Below, one piece after another: positions 22,616-35,659 of a stretch of 64,000 nucleotides of DNA. The number at the start of each line of letters is the position of its first letter. The stretch's first letter is position 1. Source of the stretch: Meandrina meandrites (lineage: Eukaryota > Cnidaria > Anthozoa > Scleractinia > Meandrinidae); assembly GCA_963693305.1 (NCBI GenBank), contig OY855915.1:13983840-14047839 (forward strand), given 5' to 3'. The notes beneath the pieces were generated by a model, which was not told the origin of the DNA, made no database searches, and saw nothing but the letters and a program-made list of their open reading frames with translations. The translations under genes and the position numbers were made by a program.

Positions 22616-24784
22616 AAAAGTTAATCCAAATAAGGACAACTTTATGGTGTTATTCACCAGAGTTGGTTAGCTCAACTCGAAGCCAAAATTTCGGTTTCTT
22701 TCAAACCATCATCAAGCTAATGACAAAAAATAGAAAGCCTGGAGGTTTTTAACGTTACATGTTATTGCATTATTTGCATATCAACAGTTCATGGTTCCCC
22801 TTTAGGCCATAGATAATTAGGGGCTGCCTTCTTTTTTATGTGATAAGTTTCCTTAAATAAAGGTAAATTTCAGTTACTGTCCCTGTCAATTATGCTGGTA
22901 TTGTCCCTCACTGTGTTGAGGTAAAATTCTTTGATGTCAATACAATGGCTCTTTGTGTTCAGACAGCACAGGAAATTGCATAGTGCTAAAAGATGTTGAA
23001 AATTGGCGCAAGTATTCAGATGATTAAATATTGTGCTGTCTTTCAACTCTATTCTTTCATCTTTATCTCATAAACTGGAACTTTCATAATTCAGTGAGGA
23101 TATTGTCCAGTGTTGGTAAGATTTTAAATTCCAATTACATGTATGAATGACTGCAGTAAACAAGTGGCTGAGATAATTATCTAACGGATGATTGTGCTTA
23201 GTTTTTTTTAATTTGCAAAGCTTAATACAAAATATAAAGGGGCATCCATAATTAAAACAATGTTTGCGACAAAAAAGAGAGAAAAATATAGTTGTTTTAA
23301 TCTCAGTCCTGAAAGCAAATTGTACCATGGCCAAATAAGGGCATGACTAAATTAAATTCCATGCACAGTTGAAAGAAACAATGAAGGATTGGTTGCCCTA
23401 AAAACAGTGACTCTTCCACAAAGAAGAGAATTTCACTTTCAGCATTACTACATTACCATGATTGCCAGACATGTTTTCTACTGAGGAATCCACGATCAGT
23501 CACAAGTCATCTATTCCTTAAAGGACTTAATCATTCGTTCTTTTTTATTGCTGTTGTTGTTTTTGAACTAGATGCTAAAATACCATTAATAATGTAATAT
23601 TGAGAACCTCAAAGGTAATGCCATGGAGGAAAAGGTTAGAGATGCTATGCAGACATGACTTATGAATTATGAATTATAAAAAGAACCGTAATTAATGCAA
23701 GAACAGAAAAAACGAGTAAGATAATACTGAACAGCTCATATTAACAACAAATATTATCACTATGTGACATCTTGAACGTATGTTGCATGTTCTCCTTGTC
23801 AGTTCTTTCAAGTTAAGATCACACCAACTGTCAACCACAGTGGAAAATATCTTGAAAACATAAACCTTAACCCAACGTTGCAGATCACAGTTTTGACAGT
23901 CAAGTTTCTTGTCACCAACACCATACTACAGAGCTAATAAACTTGACTGATCATCATGATGTGCCATTAACACTGAAAAAGTTGCTAAGGGACAACATGA
24001 AACTGAAAATTATAGAAATAGTGAGAACAAACAATACGATTACTAGATTGACACAGAAAAAGTATTGGATTATCAGACTGAAGCCACACATAAACAATTT
24101 AGTCTGAATAATATTTCTGTAAGTCTTGTATAATTTACTATATACTTCATAATGTTTTATATATTTATAATCCTACTTGTGTTTTTTTTAAAAGAATATT
24201 GAAATATTCTTTTATTCTATCGAATTATATTTCTAATTTTATTCAAATATTTTAATTTATAAATATTTATCTTTTTAAATTCTTACTCCATGTTTCACTA
24301 TAGTCTTCAATACCTATTTTAGTAAGTGTATGCGCATGGATGAAGCCACGCATAGCCATTGTAACTAATGATGATTAAAATTTTGTATTTATTTTATATA
24401 AAAGAATTCTACTGTTGACACTAATTACACTTATACTTAACACTCCTGAAGAAAGCCAAGACCCCAAAACGTTGAGTAAAGGAAATCCTATTTGAAGTTG
24501 GATTTTCAACAATCTTTTTCAATAATTTCAAGCCTCCATGGTTGCTACAAGTGATCCTCGTATTTGGACTTATAAAAGGATAGCATTGTTTGAATGTCAA
24601 CACCCAAACATTCAAGGATTGACTGTCCATGGCTGCCACTGCCCAGGTGATGGGTTGTGCGCATGCATGAGGTCCTGGCAAGACCATGAGATGTGTTCTG
24701 TGACTTCCCCCAACATTTTTCAATTTTTAGAAACATAAAACGACAGACAATGACAGACAGAAAATAGAAAAACCCGAAGTAAAT

Positions 24785-24835
24785 GGAAGCCACTGATGAG
24801 GCCTAGGAAGGCAAAAACAGCTGCAATTGTCGCCA
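24785..24835 (+). ncRNA. Hammerhead-ribozyme-like motif 1 (degenerate)
   Basis: CTGATGAG at 24793-24800 is followed by a hairpin gcc-taggaa-ggc, then aaaAAC (the GAAAC core with a changed G), agctgcaatt and a cleavage-site-like GTC at 24829-24831. Helix III could pair ACAG with TTGT; helix I is not well kept. Penelope-like elements are known to carry hammerhead ribozymes. Confidence 0.45.
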
Positions 24836-26776
24836 CCGCATAGGTGATACGGGTTTTTCTTCAAATGTGTGTGGCCCTGACCAGGCTGTGGGATGTGTTT
24901 TGTTACTTCACTATTCGTTTTTTGGATAGTTAGAGGAAATACATGTAATAAATAGCTCCATAGATAGATGAATTGATAGATCAAAGGATTCCTAGATAGG
25001 TAACAAGAAGATGACCATACACTTTCCGAATTAATTATAACTATAACAACATTCTTAATTCTGATTGGTTCTGAGCACGCCCTGTGTCTTGCCAAATTAG
25101 AGCACCCACAGCTGAAGTGTCCAACAACAGTGTCCAATATGAAGGTGTCCAATAACAAAGTTCATTTTCTACAAATGGGCACGCTCTTTATTTGGTTCCT
25201 TATTGTGACTAAAATCTCCTTAACATTCCTAAAACCTCCAGTTGTAAAAATGGCTTATTGTCATAGTGAAGATAACACCACAACATGCTTCGCTTTGTCT
25301 AAATTTTCGCTCAAATATTTTTATACTTATGTTTAATTTAAATACATATTGGACTTTGTGTTGTCCAATTTTCTCTGTAGTCATACTCGTGATTAAACAA
25401 ATTGGACTCCTGCTACACTGGGTCTTCAGGTTTTGTTAATCACTTGTATGATTACAGACCAAATTGCACTCCACTCAGTCCTTTTTCAATTATCTATCAT
25501 TATCGAAAGTCCACTGGCTTGATTCTCTGTTATCTCTCTTGAGGATGAGTTGGAGCAGGCTGTTGGTGTCAAGTTGTTGCAAGAAGCATACTCACTGAAA
25601 TTGAATTGAGCAGAGAAATCCTTTGCAGTAAACAACACATTCCAAATAGCAGTGTTTTATACATGAGGAAAAGACCATGGTTTTTGTCATTTCAAATATT
25701 TTAGAAGGCATTTAGAAAGGGGACTAGTTGCAAAAATTGTTCACAAGCTTGGGGTAGACAAAAGCATACAGTTTTGACCAGCTTTGTTATAGTGGCTGAA
25801 TGTCGGTTCAACTACATAGTCTTGGAGACTAGCAAACTAGAACATTTAAACACACTTATGTTGATCACTTGCCATATATCAATTATGGTGTATGTTTCAT
25901 GTCTGTTTATTATGCTTTTGATATTTTGTTGACTGTCTGGAATCACAAGTATAATGCAAAGACCAATATGTTTGATATAATAGGATCCACACAAGAGCCA
26001 ATCAACATGACGCCAATATTTCTGTTAGTCAGAAAAGTATTCTAGCTGTCCAACACTTTCAAAGCCATTGAACATGACACTAACAATCATAGAAAGTGTG
26101 AGAACAAATGATAAGATTACTAGATTGAAACAGAAAAGTACTGAATTTTCAGACTAAAGCCGGCCATAAACAATTTAATCTAACCAAGTTTTTAGTAGTT
26201 CTTTTATTAATCTTCTGTTTGTATTTTCTTTCTTTGTTCAATAAAATTTTGTTTTATTGTTATTTTTAATTAGTTTTATTCAATCATTCTTATGTTTATT
26301 TAATTACTTTTTTTTTCAAATTTGTGCTTCATGCATCACTGTAGTTTTTCAGTCTTGTGTCAGTAACCACATGTGTCTGAATGGTGCCACAGGCAACCAT
26401 CTCAACCAATGATCATTGGGATTTTTTATTTAGCTTATATCAAAAAAAATTGAACCGCTGGCACACGTTAAATTTATACTCAACACTCCTGAAGAAGGGC
26501 AAGACCCTGTTACGTTTAGTAAAGGTTAGGGAAGTCCTATTTGGAATTGGATTCATGACAGTTTTACTTTATAATTTGAAGTCTTCACAAACACTACAAG
26601 TTATCCTCTTATCTGGAGTTATACGAGGATACCATTGTTCAAATACCCAGACCTATTACAGAGGTACAAAGATTTAAGTACATTGAAAGACAGAAAAACA
26701 GATAGAGATAAATAGATAGAAAGAAATGTAAAGCCACCAAGGGTATGTTTACATTACTTTTGGGCCTGATCGCTAT

Positions 26777-26825
26777 GTCATGCTGATGAGACCTAACAAG
26801 GCCATAACAGCTATAAACGGTGGCA
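26777..26825 (+). ncRNA. Hammerhead-ribozyme-like motif 2 (degenerate)
   Basis: gtcatg, CTGATGAG (26783-26790), stem-loop acctaacaaggc, then cataac in place of the cGAAAC core and agct. The 3' cleavage strand has decayed. It aligns with the motifs at 24785 and 31429. Confidence 0.4.
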
Positions 26826-29569
26826 TATACCCATGTAATAAGTTGTGCGCATGCGTTAGGTCCTGGCCAGGCCGTGAGATGTGTTTTGTGACTTCTTTTC
26901 ACATTTTATTTATGGACAGACAGAAAGGTAGAACAATAGATAGATAAAGAGCCATGTAAGTCATCCTGTTGCTTCAAGGACTGCAATTGCGGATAAAATC
27001 CTTCAAATTGAAGGTGTCCCGATTGTCAGGGCAGAAAACTGTTGCAAAAATGGACTTTTAGCAATTGTCTTCTTAAAATTGCTTATGGTGTATGTTTTCT
27101 TGTCTGTATTATCTTATAGATTTTTATTGATTATCTGGGATCACTAATATCTTGAGAGCTCTTAAAGTGTGAGACAAATTGATTGTCACCAAGAATACGA
27201 ATCGATATCCTGCATTTCATATGACAAAAAAAGCAATACCTTTCACATATACCAGCATATATTGTGCTGCACAGGTCCATTTTCTACAAACAAAATCGTT
27301 TCAACAATCGGACAGAATTATTTTGTGGTGTCCACTAAGATGATTGTAGCTTGAATCTTTGAAATGTTTTCTTATAGTTGCATGTGTTGACCCTTTGTGA
27401 CAACATGTAATTTAAAAGCAAGTGACTTGTTTTCTTGTTGCCCTCGTACACACTCTTCCTCACAGGAGACCATTTCACTTTGGATGTTACATTCTTGCCA
27501 TGATGAACCATTTTGCATCCTGTGGAACCCTGCATCAGACACAAGCCAGCATAACAGATGAACAAAATTTTGCAGAACCACAGTGGGAGCGGTTGTTGTC
27601 ATCTGGTTACAACAAGCATATGCACTCTAATTGTATTGAGCCGAAAAAAGCCTCAGCAGTAAACATGTCCTGAATTTTTTTAATTTTTATTTTTATCATG
27701 GTTTACTTTCCTCAGTTCCCTTAGTGTAAATCCTTTATGGCATCTGTTTTCATGTGTTTGTTTTGTTGCAAATCTTCTTATTGACTACCAGTGACCACAA
27801 GTATTCAAATACCTTTTTAAGAGCAAGACAAATTAATTGTCACTGAAGCTGCAATTTGATGTTGCATTTCACGTGTGAAACAAGCTGTGTCAGCTAATCT
27901 CAAGCTGCCGTGGTTGTTTTTCTATAAATTGGACCTGGTAAGCAAAATCTCTCGATTATCTTAAAGAATAACTTGATGGCATTCCCTGATGTGTTAATAA
28001 TTTTAAAGTTTGCCAAGTTTGTTTTCTTATCACTTCTTTAAAGTTAAGAACACACCATCAGCTGTCAGCCAGGTAGCAACACTGTTGGAAAGATAAAACT
28101 TCACCTACAGTTGATGACTACAATAAACATCACCAAGTTAGGGCAGGCAAGTTGTAATTGTCAGGAGCCACAACACATTTTCAGCTGTCCTAACACTGAT
28201 GAAGGTGCTTCCCTCTATCCAAAAACTGTTTGATTGTTTGACATGAAGAAAGTTATTGAAATGTTCATGTTTCTAAGGAAACAATAAAAGTAGAATTAAC
28301 AAACATTAAAACAATTAAAATCCAACGAAAGAGGAAGATGTGGATTTGGTTTATCCAACTAAGGAACTTTAAATAAAATATTTCCTTATTTACATTAGAA
28401 GTCAGTAGAATATAACAACTTTTTGGTGGAAAAGTGAGCTACAAAGTTTATTTGGTACCTTCGCAAAGCTAAAGAAGCTGTCTTAATTATCATCAACAAC
28501 AACGTGTATATTTTTTACAATTATTTTAATTCTTTTTGCACTTCTTTTTCTATTGTACACGTATCTTCTTTTTAGTTTGTCTACCAATCAAATTTCAGCC
28601 TTTTGTTTGTATTGTTTCAAATATTGTAACTGCCTATTTCAATTTTTACTTAGCTTTTTCAGCCCCTGAAGAAGGTAAGTTTTGCCAAACCAAAATATTG
28701 GGCAATAAAATTTTTATTTAACCTTTTTAGCTGTCTGATCAGCCTTGCATCAAGTTTAACATTTTATTTTAAATTGCTGATCCTGATCTACACCAAGATC
28801 CAGCTTCTCTTCGCTGCTGTTTGTCCAAGTGATCCTTGCATAATTCCAGTACATTAATGAACAATAGTTTGCTCAGGAGAGCAGTTTACTTTTAGCATTA
28901 CTATCTTGCCGTGACGAACCACAACATTTTTTAGTGGGGAACCCTGTATCAATCACAAGCCTGGGTATCAAATTTCTTTTGTTCAAGGAAGAAACAAACA
29001 TGCAAGCTCAGAAATGTCCATAATAAAATTAGTTTCTAATATGATCTATTCAGTATAATATCACTTATTATTTCTTACATCATTGCACTTATTCCAGTTT
29101 TGTTGTATTTGTCTCTTTTGCTAAGCATTTCTTATCTTTTCACTTCATGGGTTTCCTTGGAGGTTCTCAGCATTGTATCATTCATAATAAGTTATTCTCT
29201 TAACAGACTTCCTCCTGAAGAATAATGTGAAAATTTTCCATTCCCAGAAGTGCAATGCCTTGACAAAATACATTAGTATTCAGCAAACCTATCCACTTGT
29301 CATCCTTTTTGTGCCATACACAAGCTCCAACTAACCCACACACCTACTAGCCGACAAACATGCTGCCATCAGAGGTCAGGTGACTATAAGCATCTTTTGC
29401 AGCAGTCAGAGTCAAGAACAGATTGGAAACAAATCAGTGTCCACTTTAAAGGAAAAACATAAAAGTGTACGGAATCCATATCATTTACACTGGATTAAAT
29501 TGACTTGATAATTTCCTCTAACAATGAGCTGTGCATATTTTTGTCTCATTTCCAGAATTAAATTATAGG

Positions 29570-29965
29570 ATAGATTCGGATAGAATGAGATCGTAAAGGT
29601 ATAGAATAGTGGAATGGGATAGGATATGATACGAAAGGATACGATGGATGGGATGGGATAGGATAAAATGGAGTAGGATAAGAAAGGATAGGCTAAGATG
29701 GGAAAGGATGGGATGGGATAGGATAGGATAGTATAGGATAGGACAGGACAGGATAGGATAGGGTAGGCTAGGCTAGGATAGGCTAGGATAAGATGGGATA
29801 GGATAGGATAGGATAGGATGGGATGGGATGGGATGGGATAGGATGGGATAGGATAGGATAGGATAGGAAAGGATAGGAAAGAAATGGGATGGGGTAGGAT
29901 AGGATAGGATAGGATACGATATGATAGTATATGATAGGATAGGATAAGATAGGATAAGAAAGATG
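29570..29965. repeat. (GGATA)n microsatellite
   Basis: About 390 bp of ggata with gggat and ggcta variants. The Ser-Tyr-Pro-Ile-Leu repeat ORFs on the minus strand are translations of it. Confidence 0.97.
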
Positions 29966-30200
29966 GCAGGATTCTCTGTGATCTCCTTTGATGATGAGTT
30001 GGAGCCAGCTGTTGGTGTCACCTTTTGGCACCAAGCATATGCATTGCAATTGTATTAAGGAGAGAAAAGCCTTTTGTGATTTCAAATATTTTGGACAGCA
30101 TTTAGAAAATGAACTAGTAGCAGAAACTGTCACAAGCTTGGGGCAGTCAATAGCATACAGTTTTGACCATATGTGTTAGAATGGCTAAATGGTGGTTTAA

Positions 30201-30720
30201 CTGCATAGACTAAGAGACTAGCAAACTACATTAAAGACACTGATGTTTACCAGTTGCCTTCTTTAATATCGTTTACAGTGTAGGTTTCATGTCCGCTTTC
30301 TTATGTTTCCGATATCTTGTTGACTGTATAGAGTCACAAATATTAAAAATTTGTTTCTTGTCACCTGGAGTACAAACCAATATGTTTCACTTCACAAGAA
30401 AAGCAAACTTTTTTTTCACTATACCAAACAAATTGTGCTGTCTCATTAACTGACCATGAACTGCATAGACTAAGAGACTAGCAAACTACATTAAAGACAC
30501 TGATGTTTACCAGTTGCCTTCTTTAATATCGTTTACAGTGTAGGTTTCATGTCCGCTTTCTTATGTTTCCGATATCTTGTTGACTGTATAGAGTCACAAA
30601 TATTAAAAATTTGTTTCTTGTTACCTGGAGTACAAACCAATATTTTTCACTTCACAAGAAAAGCAAACTTTTTTTTCACTATACCAAACAAATTGTGCTG
30701 TCTCATTAACTGACCATGAA
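30201..30720. repeat. 260-bp recent tandem duplication
   Basis: ctgcatagactaagagacta starts copies at 30201 and 30461; they differ at only about two positions (near 30361/30621 and 30381/30641). The high identity contrasts with the strongly diverged larger array around it. Confidence 0.95.
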
Positions 30721-31428
30721 CTAAATCTTTTTGATAAGAATTATTATATGGCATTCGCTGATGCGTCAATAAATTGACACTTTGTTAACCACTTGGAACT
30801 ACATACAGTGTATACTTCAAAACAAAATGACTCATGTTAAGTTCCATGCACAGTGACAAGGAACAATCAAGGAGATCTTGCTGTATTAACCACTGACTCT
30901 TCCACAAAGAAGAGCATTTCACTTTAAGCATTACTATGTTGCAATGATTGCCTGCCATTTTCTCTACTGAGTCACAAGCCATCTAATCATTCAAAGACTT
31001 AATGATTGCTTTTGTTTGTCACATTTGTTTTTGACGAATACGATACCAAATTACTATTAATATAATATTTTAACTTTTATGTATGTTTATTTATTTACAT
31101 TTTTTTCAAATTCTTGCTTTATGTATCACTATAGTTTTTAACTCATATGTGAGTAAGAGCATGCGTCTCAAAGACACCACACTTAGCCCTCTCATCCAAT
31201 GAGGATTGAGATTTTGTATTTAGCTCATATTCAAACAATTCTACCACTGACGCCGATAAGTGATCCTCCTATTTGGACCTATAAAGGATAGCATTGTTTA
31301 AATGCCTAGAGCTATTACAAAAGGAGTTTATAAAAGGAGTTTGCTACATGGATAGACAGAGAGAAAAGTAAAGGTAGTAAAGGGCAGGTGTACAGGACAT
31401 TTGGGTCTTCCTCATGCCTGACAGCTAT

Positions 31429-31473
31429 GTCATGCTGATGGAGCCTAACAAGGCCAAAATAGCTGCCCATGGC
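31429..31473 (+). ncRNA. Hammerhead-ribozyme-like motif 3 (degenerate)
   Basis: gtcatg, CTGATGgAG, stem cctaacaagg, ccAAAAt (core), agctg, then cc in place of gtc, and CATGGC. The gtcatg and catggc ends can pair as helix I. A related downstream strand actGTCCATGGC stands at about 24625, suggesting that the ancestral cleavage site was GTC followed by CATGG. Confidence 0.45.
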
Positions 31474-33159
31474 TGCCACTGCTAAGGCGACAGACTGTGA
31501 ACATGCACGAGGTCCTGGTCAGACCATGGGATGTTCTGGTGACTTCCCTTTCTATTGTGACTGTATCAGTCATTAGCCAGCATAACAAATTAAGGAATTT
31601 TGTTTTTTGTTGTTGAAGGAAAAAACCAACAAAATGAAAGCTAAAACATTGCAAATCTTTAATATCTTTAATAAGCCATCCTCTTCAGAAATTCAATACA
31701 TTCCAATCAGATGCTAGGAGGTCTTTATCACTTGTCTACTGACATAAAATTTTCTTCCAAGATCGGAGTAGTTGCCCACAAACAAACCAGAAATATAGCC
31801 TCTACCACCTTGGACAATGGCAATTATAATTCCCCTTTCAATATATCCAAAGACAAGACTGGGATATAACATTCTTTCATCTCGCACCTTAATTTTTGGC
31901 AGGCAACGGGATAACAAAAATATCATTCTGGGATCAATATTTTTGAAACCCCAGTTCGAGCTGTTGCTGTCATCTTGTTACATGAAGCATATGCACTGTA
32001 ATTGTATTCAGCAAAGGAAAGTCTCAGCAGTAAACAACATGTCTGGAATGTTGGCTCATTTTTATCTCAGATGACTTTCCCAAGTTCCCTTAGTGCAAAT
32101 CGTTTATAGTATCTGTTTTTGTCTGCTTGTTATGCTGTAGTTCCTTTTATTGCCTGTCCTTGATCACAAGTATTTATTACTTTTTAAGGGCAAGACAAAT
32201 CATTAATTGTCACCCAGACTACAACCCGATGTTGATTTCATATGCAAAACAACCAATACTTTTTAACTATAACACAAATGTTCTGCTGCCATGGTCTTTT
32301 TCTACAGACAGGTGCCCATGAGCACAATCTCTTGAAAATCTCACAGAATAATTTTATGGCATTCCGTGACATGTCAATAATGTTAAAGTTTGTTTTCTTA
32401 TCAATTCTTTCAAGTGAAGAACACACTGTCTGTCAGCCAGGTAGCCACACTGCTGGAAAGATAAAGCTTCACCAACAGTTACTGACCACAATAAACATCA
32501 GCAAGTTAGGGCAGTCAAGTTTTCCTTCTCAAGAACCACAATACATAAAATACCAACTTGACTGATCATTTTCAGCTGTCCTTTAGTACACGAATGAAGG
32601 GGCTTCCCTCCATCAAAAAACTGCTTGATTGTTTGACACAAAGAAAGTTATCGAAATGTTCATATTTCTAGGAATACAATAGAAGTAAAATTAACAAACA
32701 TAAAAAATAGAATCCAAGGAAAAAGGAAGTGGTGGATTTCGTTTATACAACTAAGGAAATTTAAATAAATTACAATACAAAGGATATTACAACTTTCCGA
32801 TGATAAGTTGAGTTTTTCATGGAAAACTAAGCTATACAGTTTATACAGTAGCTTCTCTTTTTACCTGGGTATTAGGATTGAACACTTATTTCTTTTACTT
32901 ATATTTGCTACATTATTCACTTTACCTATATTTCCTTATTAAATTGTTTTTATTTTAGTTGCTTGCTTCTGTAAGCCAGAAGCTTTTAATGGCATTCACT
33001 GACATGTAATTAGATCAACACTTCTAATTGTTATGTCATAGATGAACATATTGACCGCTTCAGATGACATGTACTTTAAAACAAGACAGATATTCAATTC
33101 CATACAAGATGGCAATAAACAATATGAAGCATACAGTATGTTACTCAAGGATGTCCCAT

Positions 33160-34105
33160 AATGATTACCAAAGATGCACAAGGAAAACCTTGCTATGTGC
33201 CCAATCCTCTTGGCCACACACACCTATAATTATGCTTTGGGCAAATGGCTGGATGATCAGATCAATCAGTACAATGTAACTGAAACCTATCAGTTCCTTA
33301 ATGAAATACAAGACCTGGTGATCAACAATGGTGATATCCTGGTGTCATACGACATAACTTTGCTGTTTACTTGTGTGCCTTTGGAGGAGACCATCTCAAT
33401 ATTGGCTGACAGGGCATTCACTGATGATTGGTTCAATAAGACCCATGAACTGAACCTCTCCAGATCTCAGCTAGTCGACTTACTGAGAGCAGCAACCAAA
33501 AGGCAACTCTTTCAGTTTGATGGGAATCTTTATGAACAGACGGACGAGGCTGCAATGGGATCCCCTGTTGCATCCCTACTAGCAAACATATTCACGTGCT
33601 CCATCAAAGAAAAACACAATCAGGATGGCAAGGTGTCCTATTTCTATCGTTGATATGTACGTTATGCCAAACAAGGCTTCAGCTGACAGTTTTTTGGACA
33701 CCCTCCATAACTGCCACTCCTCTGTAAAATTTACAATGGATGTTGAGAGTAATTCCTTTATACCTTTTGTTGGTGTTGAGCTAATAAACGTAGCGCCAAG
33801 AATTGAGACCAGAGTTTACACCAAGCCAACAAACACGGACTCTTCGTTCATTACCAAAACCATGTCGATAGTCGATACAAGTGCTGCCTAATTACCACCA
33901 TGTTGTATCGAGCTTACTGGCTGTCGTCTGATTGGTCCTATTTTTCACAGGAATGTGATCGGTTAAAGGATGTGTTCTCAAAACTTAAATACCCTCAGCA
34001 CTTATTCAACTCAGCTGTCAAGGGCTTCATTGATTATCTGACCAGCAGCACACTCCCTTGCTACAGGAGAAAACTAGCATGGCTCGAGTCATTCCTCCTC
34101 TAAAA
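33160..34105 (+). pseudogene. Penelope-like element reverse transcriptase, decayed
   Basis: From about 33165, LPKMHKENLAMCPIL, DILVSYDITLLFTCVPLEET, LFQFDGNLYEQTDEAAMGSP and ASLLANIF match the RT of Penelope-like elements in order. At about 33645 the frame changes where the catalytic YVDD box should be; the residues after YV are missing. The frame then continues with NKASADSFLDTLHNCHSS, FIPFVGVELI and RVYTKPTNTDSSF, shifts again at about 33860, and reads MLYRAYWLSSDWSYFSQECD. The N-terminal third of the protein is absent. The downstream GIY-YIG endonuclease is at 34845-35150. Active-site loss makes it non-functional. Confidence 0.9.
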
Positions 34106-34198
34106 GGCTAAGACTAAGCAAACATTGTTAAACAGCCTCTTAACAACCTAGGCTTAGAGACCAAGACTGTAATCCAGCAGGTTTTTGTCAGCTGGAAA

Positions 34199-34845
34199 TA
34201 AATAATAATAATCTTTAATGAGGAGACTTTTTCACACATAACTGGTTTTCAAAAAGCACCTTGAAGATTAAAACTGAAAACTAAAATTATCTACATTGAG
34301 TTAAAAATATGTTAAAACTTAGGAGGACAAAAAATAAGAATTTTATAAACACTTAAATTAAGAAATTAAAAACCTGTTACTTCAAAAGACCGGTATTTAT
34401 ATTGTCAGAGTCTCGTATAGTCTGGCTAAGAGAATTAAAATCATTAACTGTGTGATAGGCGGTTCTCTGTTTTCCCCAATTTCTCTTGACGCAGGGGAGT
34501 CTGAGATTGACTTAATTTCTGGTGTTATAATTATGTTGATGTTGTTGTGTCACTAAAGTCAATTCACGATTTATAAGTCCATTTAGACATTTGTAGACAT
34601 GCACACATCTTTGCTGGAAACGCCTTTTCTCTAATGGTATCATCCAAGAGTCGCTAATGCATGCGACGCAGATGAATACAGTGGTCGATCTAAAATTATT
34701 TTAGCCGCCTTATTTTGCAAAACTTGTAGGCTAGACATTAAAGTTACATTATCCTTGTCACCCCAAACTACATCAGCGTACTTGAATAAGGGTATGATAA
34801 GACTTTTATAAAAAAGGATGGGCGCCCTAAACGGTAATTAAATAA
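34199..34845 (-). mobile_element. 5'-truncated CR1/L2-type LINE, nested in the Penelope element
   Basis: On the minus strand, LIIPLFKYADVVWGDKDN, LQVLQNKAAKIIL, LEKRRFQQRCVHVYKCLNGL, then HNYNTRN and LRLPCVKRNWGKQRTAYHT match the C-terminal end of CR1/L2/Jockey-like ORF2. Stops and a frameshift (about 34640) show decay. It ends near 34600-34430 in coding, then a 3' UTR and a (tta)n tail at 34199-34214. The insertion splits the Penelope coding region between FVSWK and the GIY-YIG domain; aaataa-like bases flank it. Confidence 0.85.
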
Positions 34846-35150
34846 AATAACAAGAAGACCTCAAATTGCAAGAAATCAAGCCCATCAATGTTTAGTTTAC
34901 AAATTTCAATGTGGCCTGAGCGATGCGGGCTATGTTGTTTACATACAGGGCCACTTGCACCAATGTGTTGATGGACATAAATAAAAATTGTCGTCTATTT
35001 ACAAGCACTACATGGACGATCACAATGTTCAACTGCCCGCATCTCTAAAAACAAAATGGATGGCCTAATCAAAGAGATGCATTTCATCTGCAAGTTGCGA
35101 CCATTCGTTAATGTGCAAACAGACTCTGTCCATGCAAAAGTACTCACCTA
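34845..35150 (+). pseudogene. GIY-YIG endonuclease domain of the Penelope-like element
   Basis: The frame reads CLVYKFQCGLSDAGYVVYIQ, GHLHQCVDGHK, stop, SSIYKHYMDDHN and then MDGLIKEMHFICKLRPFVNV, QTDSVHAKVLT. This is the Cys-containing GIY-YIG nuclease that follows the RT in canonical Penelope-like elements, which nicks DNA to prime integration. A TAA at about 34982 breaks it and the GIY/YIG residues are changed (DAGYV, VYIQ). Confidence 0.85.
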
Positions 35151-35659
35151 GGATTTTTTGCTTTATGCAAGTTTAGGAATTTTTTAACAACATTGCATAT
35201 TTGATTTTATTTTAGTCTTGAGAATTGCGTCAAGATGATGCCGAAGCGTCAACTGATTACGACTATTTTCGCATGTATATGCTTTACAAAATAATATCTC
35301 TTCTTCATTACCTTTACTAAATTATTTTTATTACAGCTTTGTCTTTTCATAAATTTATATGTCAAACTTACTGGATATTTTATATCTTTGTTGTTACATT
35401 TGTAAGTGGAGTTTTATATCTAACCAACACTGGACAATATCCTCACCCAATTTTGAAAGTTTTGAGTCTAGGAGTATCATGTTCTCTTTTGTGCTGCTCT
35501 GTTGGATTGTTGCATAGGTTTTTTATTCTCCTGTTTTTGCTCTCATAAGGAATAAAGTAAAGAGTTTAAATACAAATGTAAGGAATTATGCATTATATAA
35601 TACAATGTCTTCCTGCTCCTAAACAAATTTCATTACAAAATATACGTTGCCTCAAGGTA
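35151..35659. other. Element 3' region, no further feature
   Basis: Follows the endonuclease remnant. A tcaagatgatgccgaagcgtc phrase at about 35229 resembles the aag...cgaaacgtt 3' motif of Penelope-type ends. Nothing else is supported. Confidence 0.4.

Larger units (their letters stand above)
23040..33160. repeat. Diverged array of a roughly 4.4-kb unit, Penelope-associated
   Basis: Matching segments recur at fixed spacing: cagccaggtagc...aaagataaa...ataaacatca at about 23815, 28050 and 32400; a ctcttccacaaagaagagna block at 23410 and 30895; aagcatatgcactnnaattgtatt at 25590, 27615, 30035 and 31985; and a catcactatagtttt block at 24295, 26335 and 31120. Half-units about 2 kb apart also resemble each other. 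Several carry ctcctgaagaagg...aaacgtt-like phrases (24445, 26487), which resemble the 3' end of Penelope-like elements. The array leads into the Penelope-like reverse transcriptase at 33160. I read it as old, tandemly duplicated element debris. Confidence 0.65.

Noticed and set aside
22397..22670. ORFs in all frames around 22.5 kb
   Set aside because: Translations of the cattac microsatellite.
29773..30133. Minus-strand ORFs of Ser-Tyr-Pro-Ile-Leu repeats
   Set aside because: Pure translation of the (GGATA)n microsatellite; no independent coding signal.
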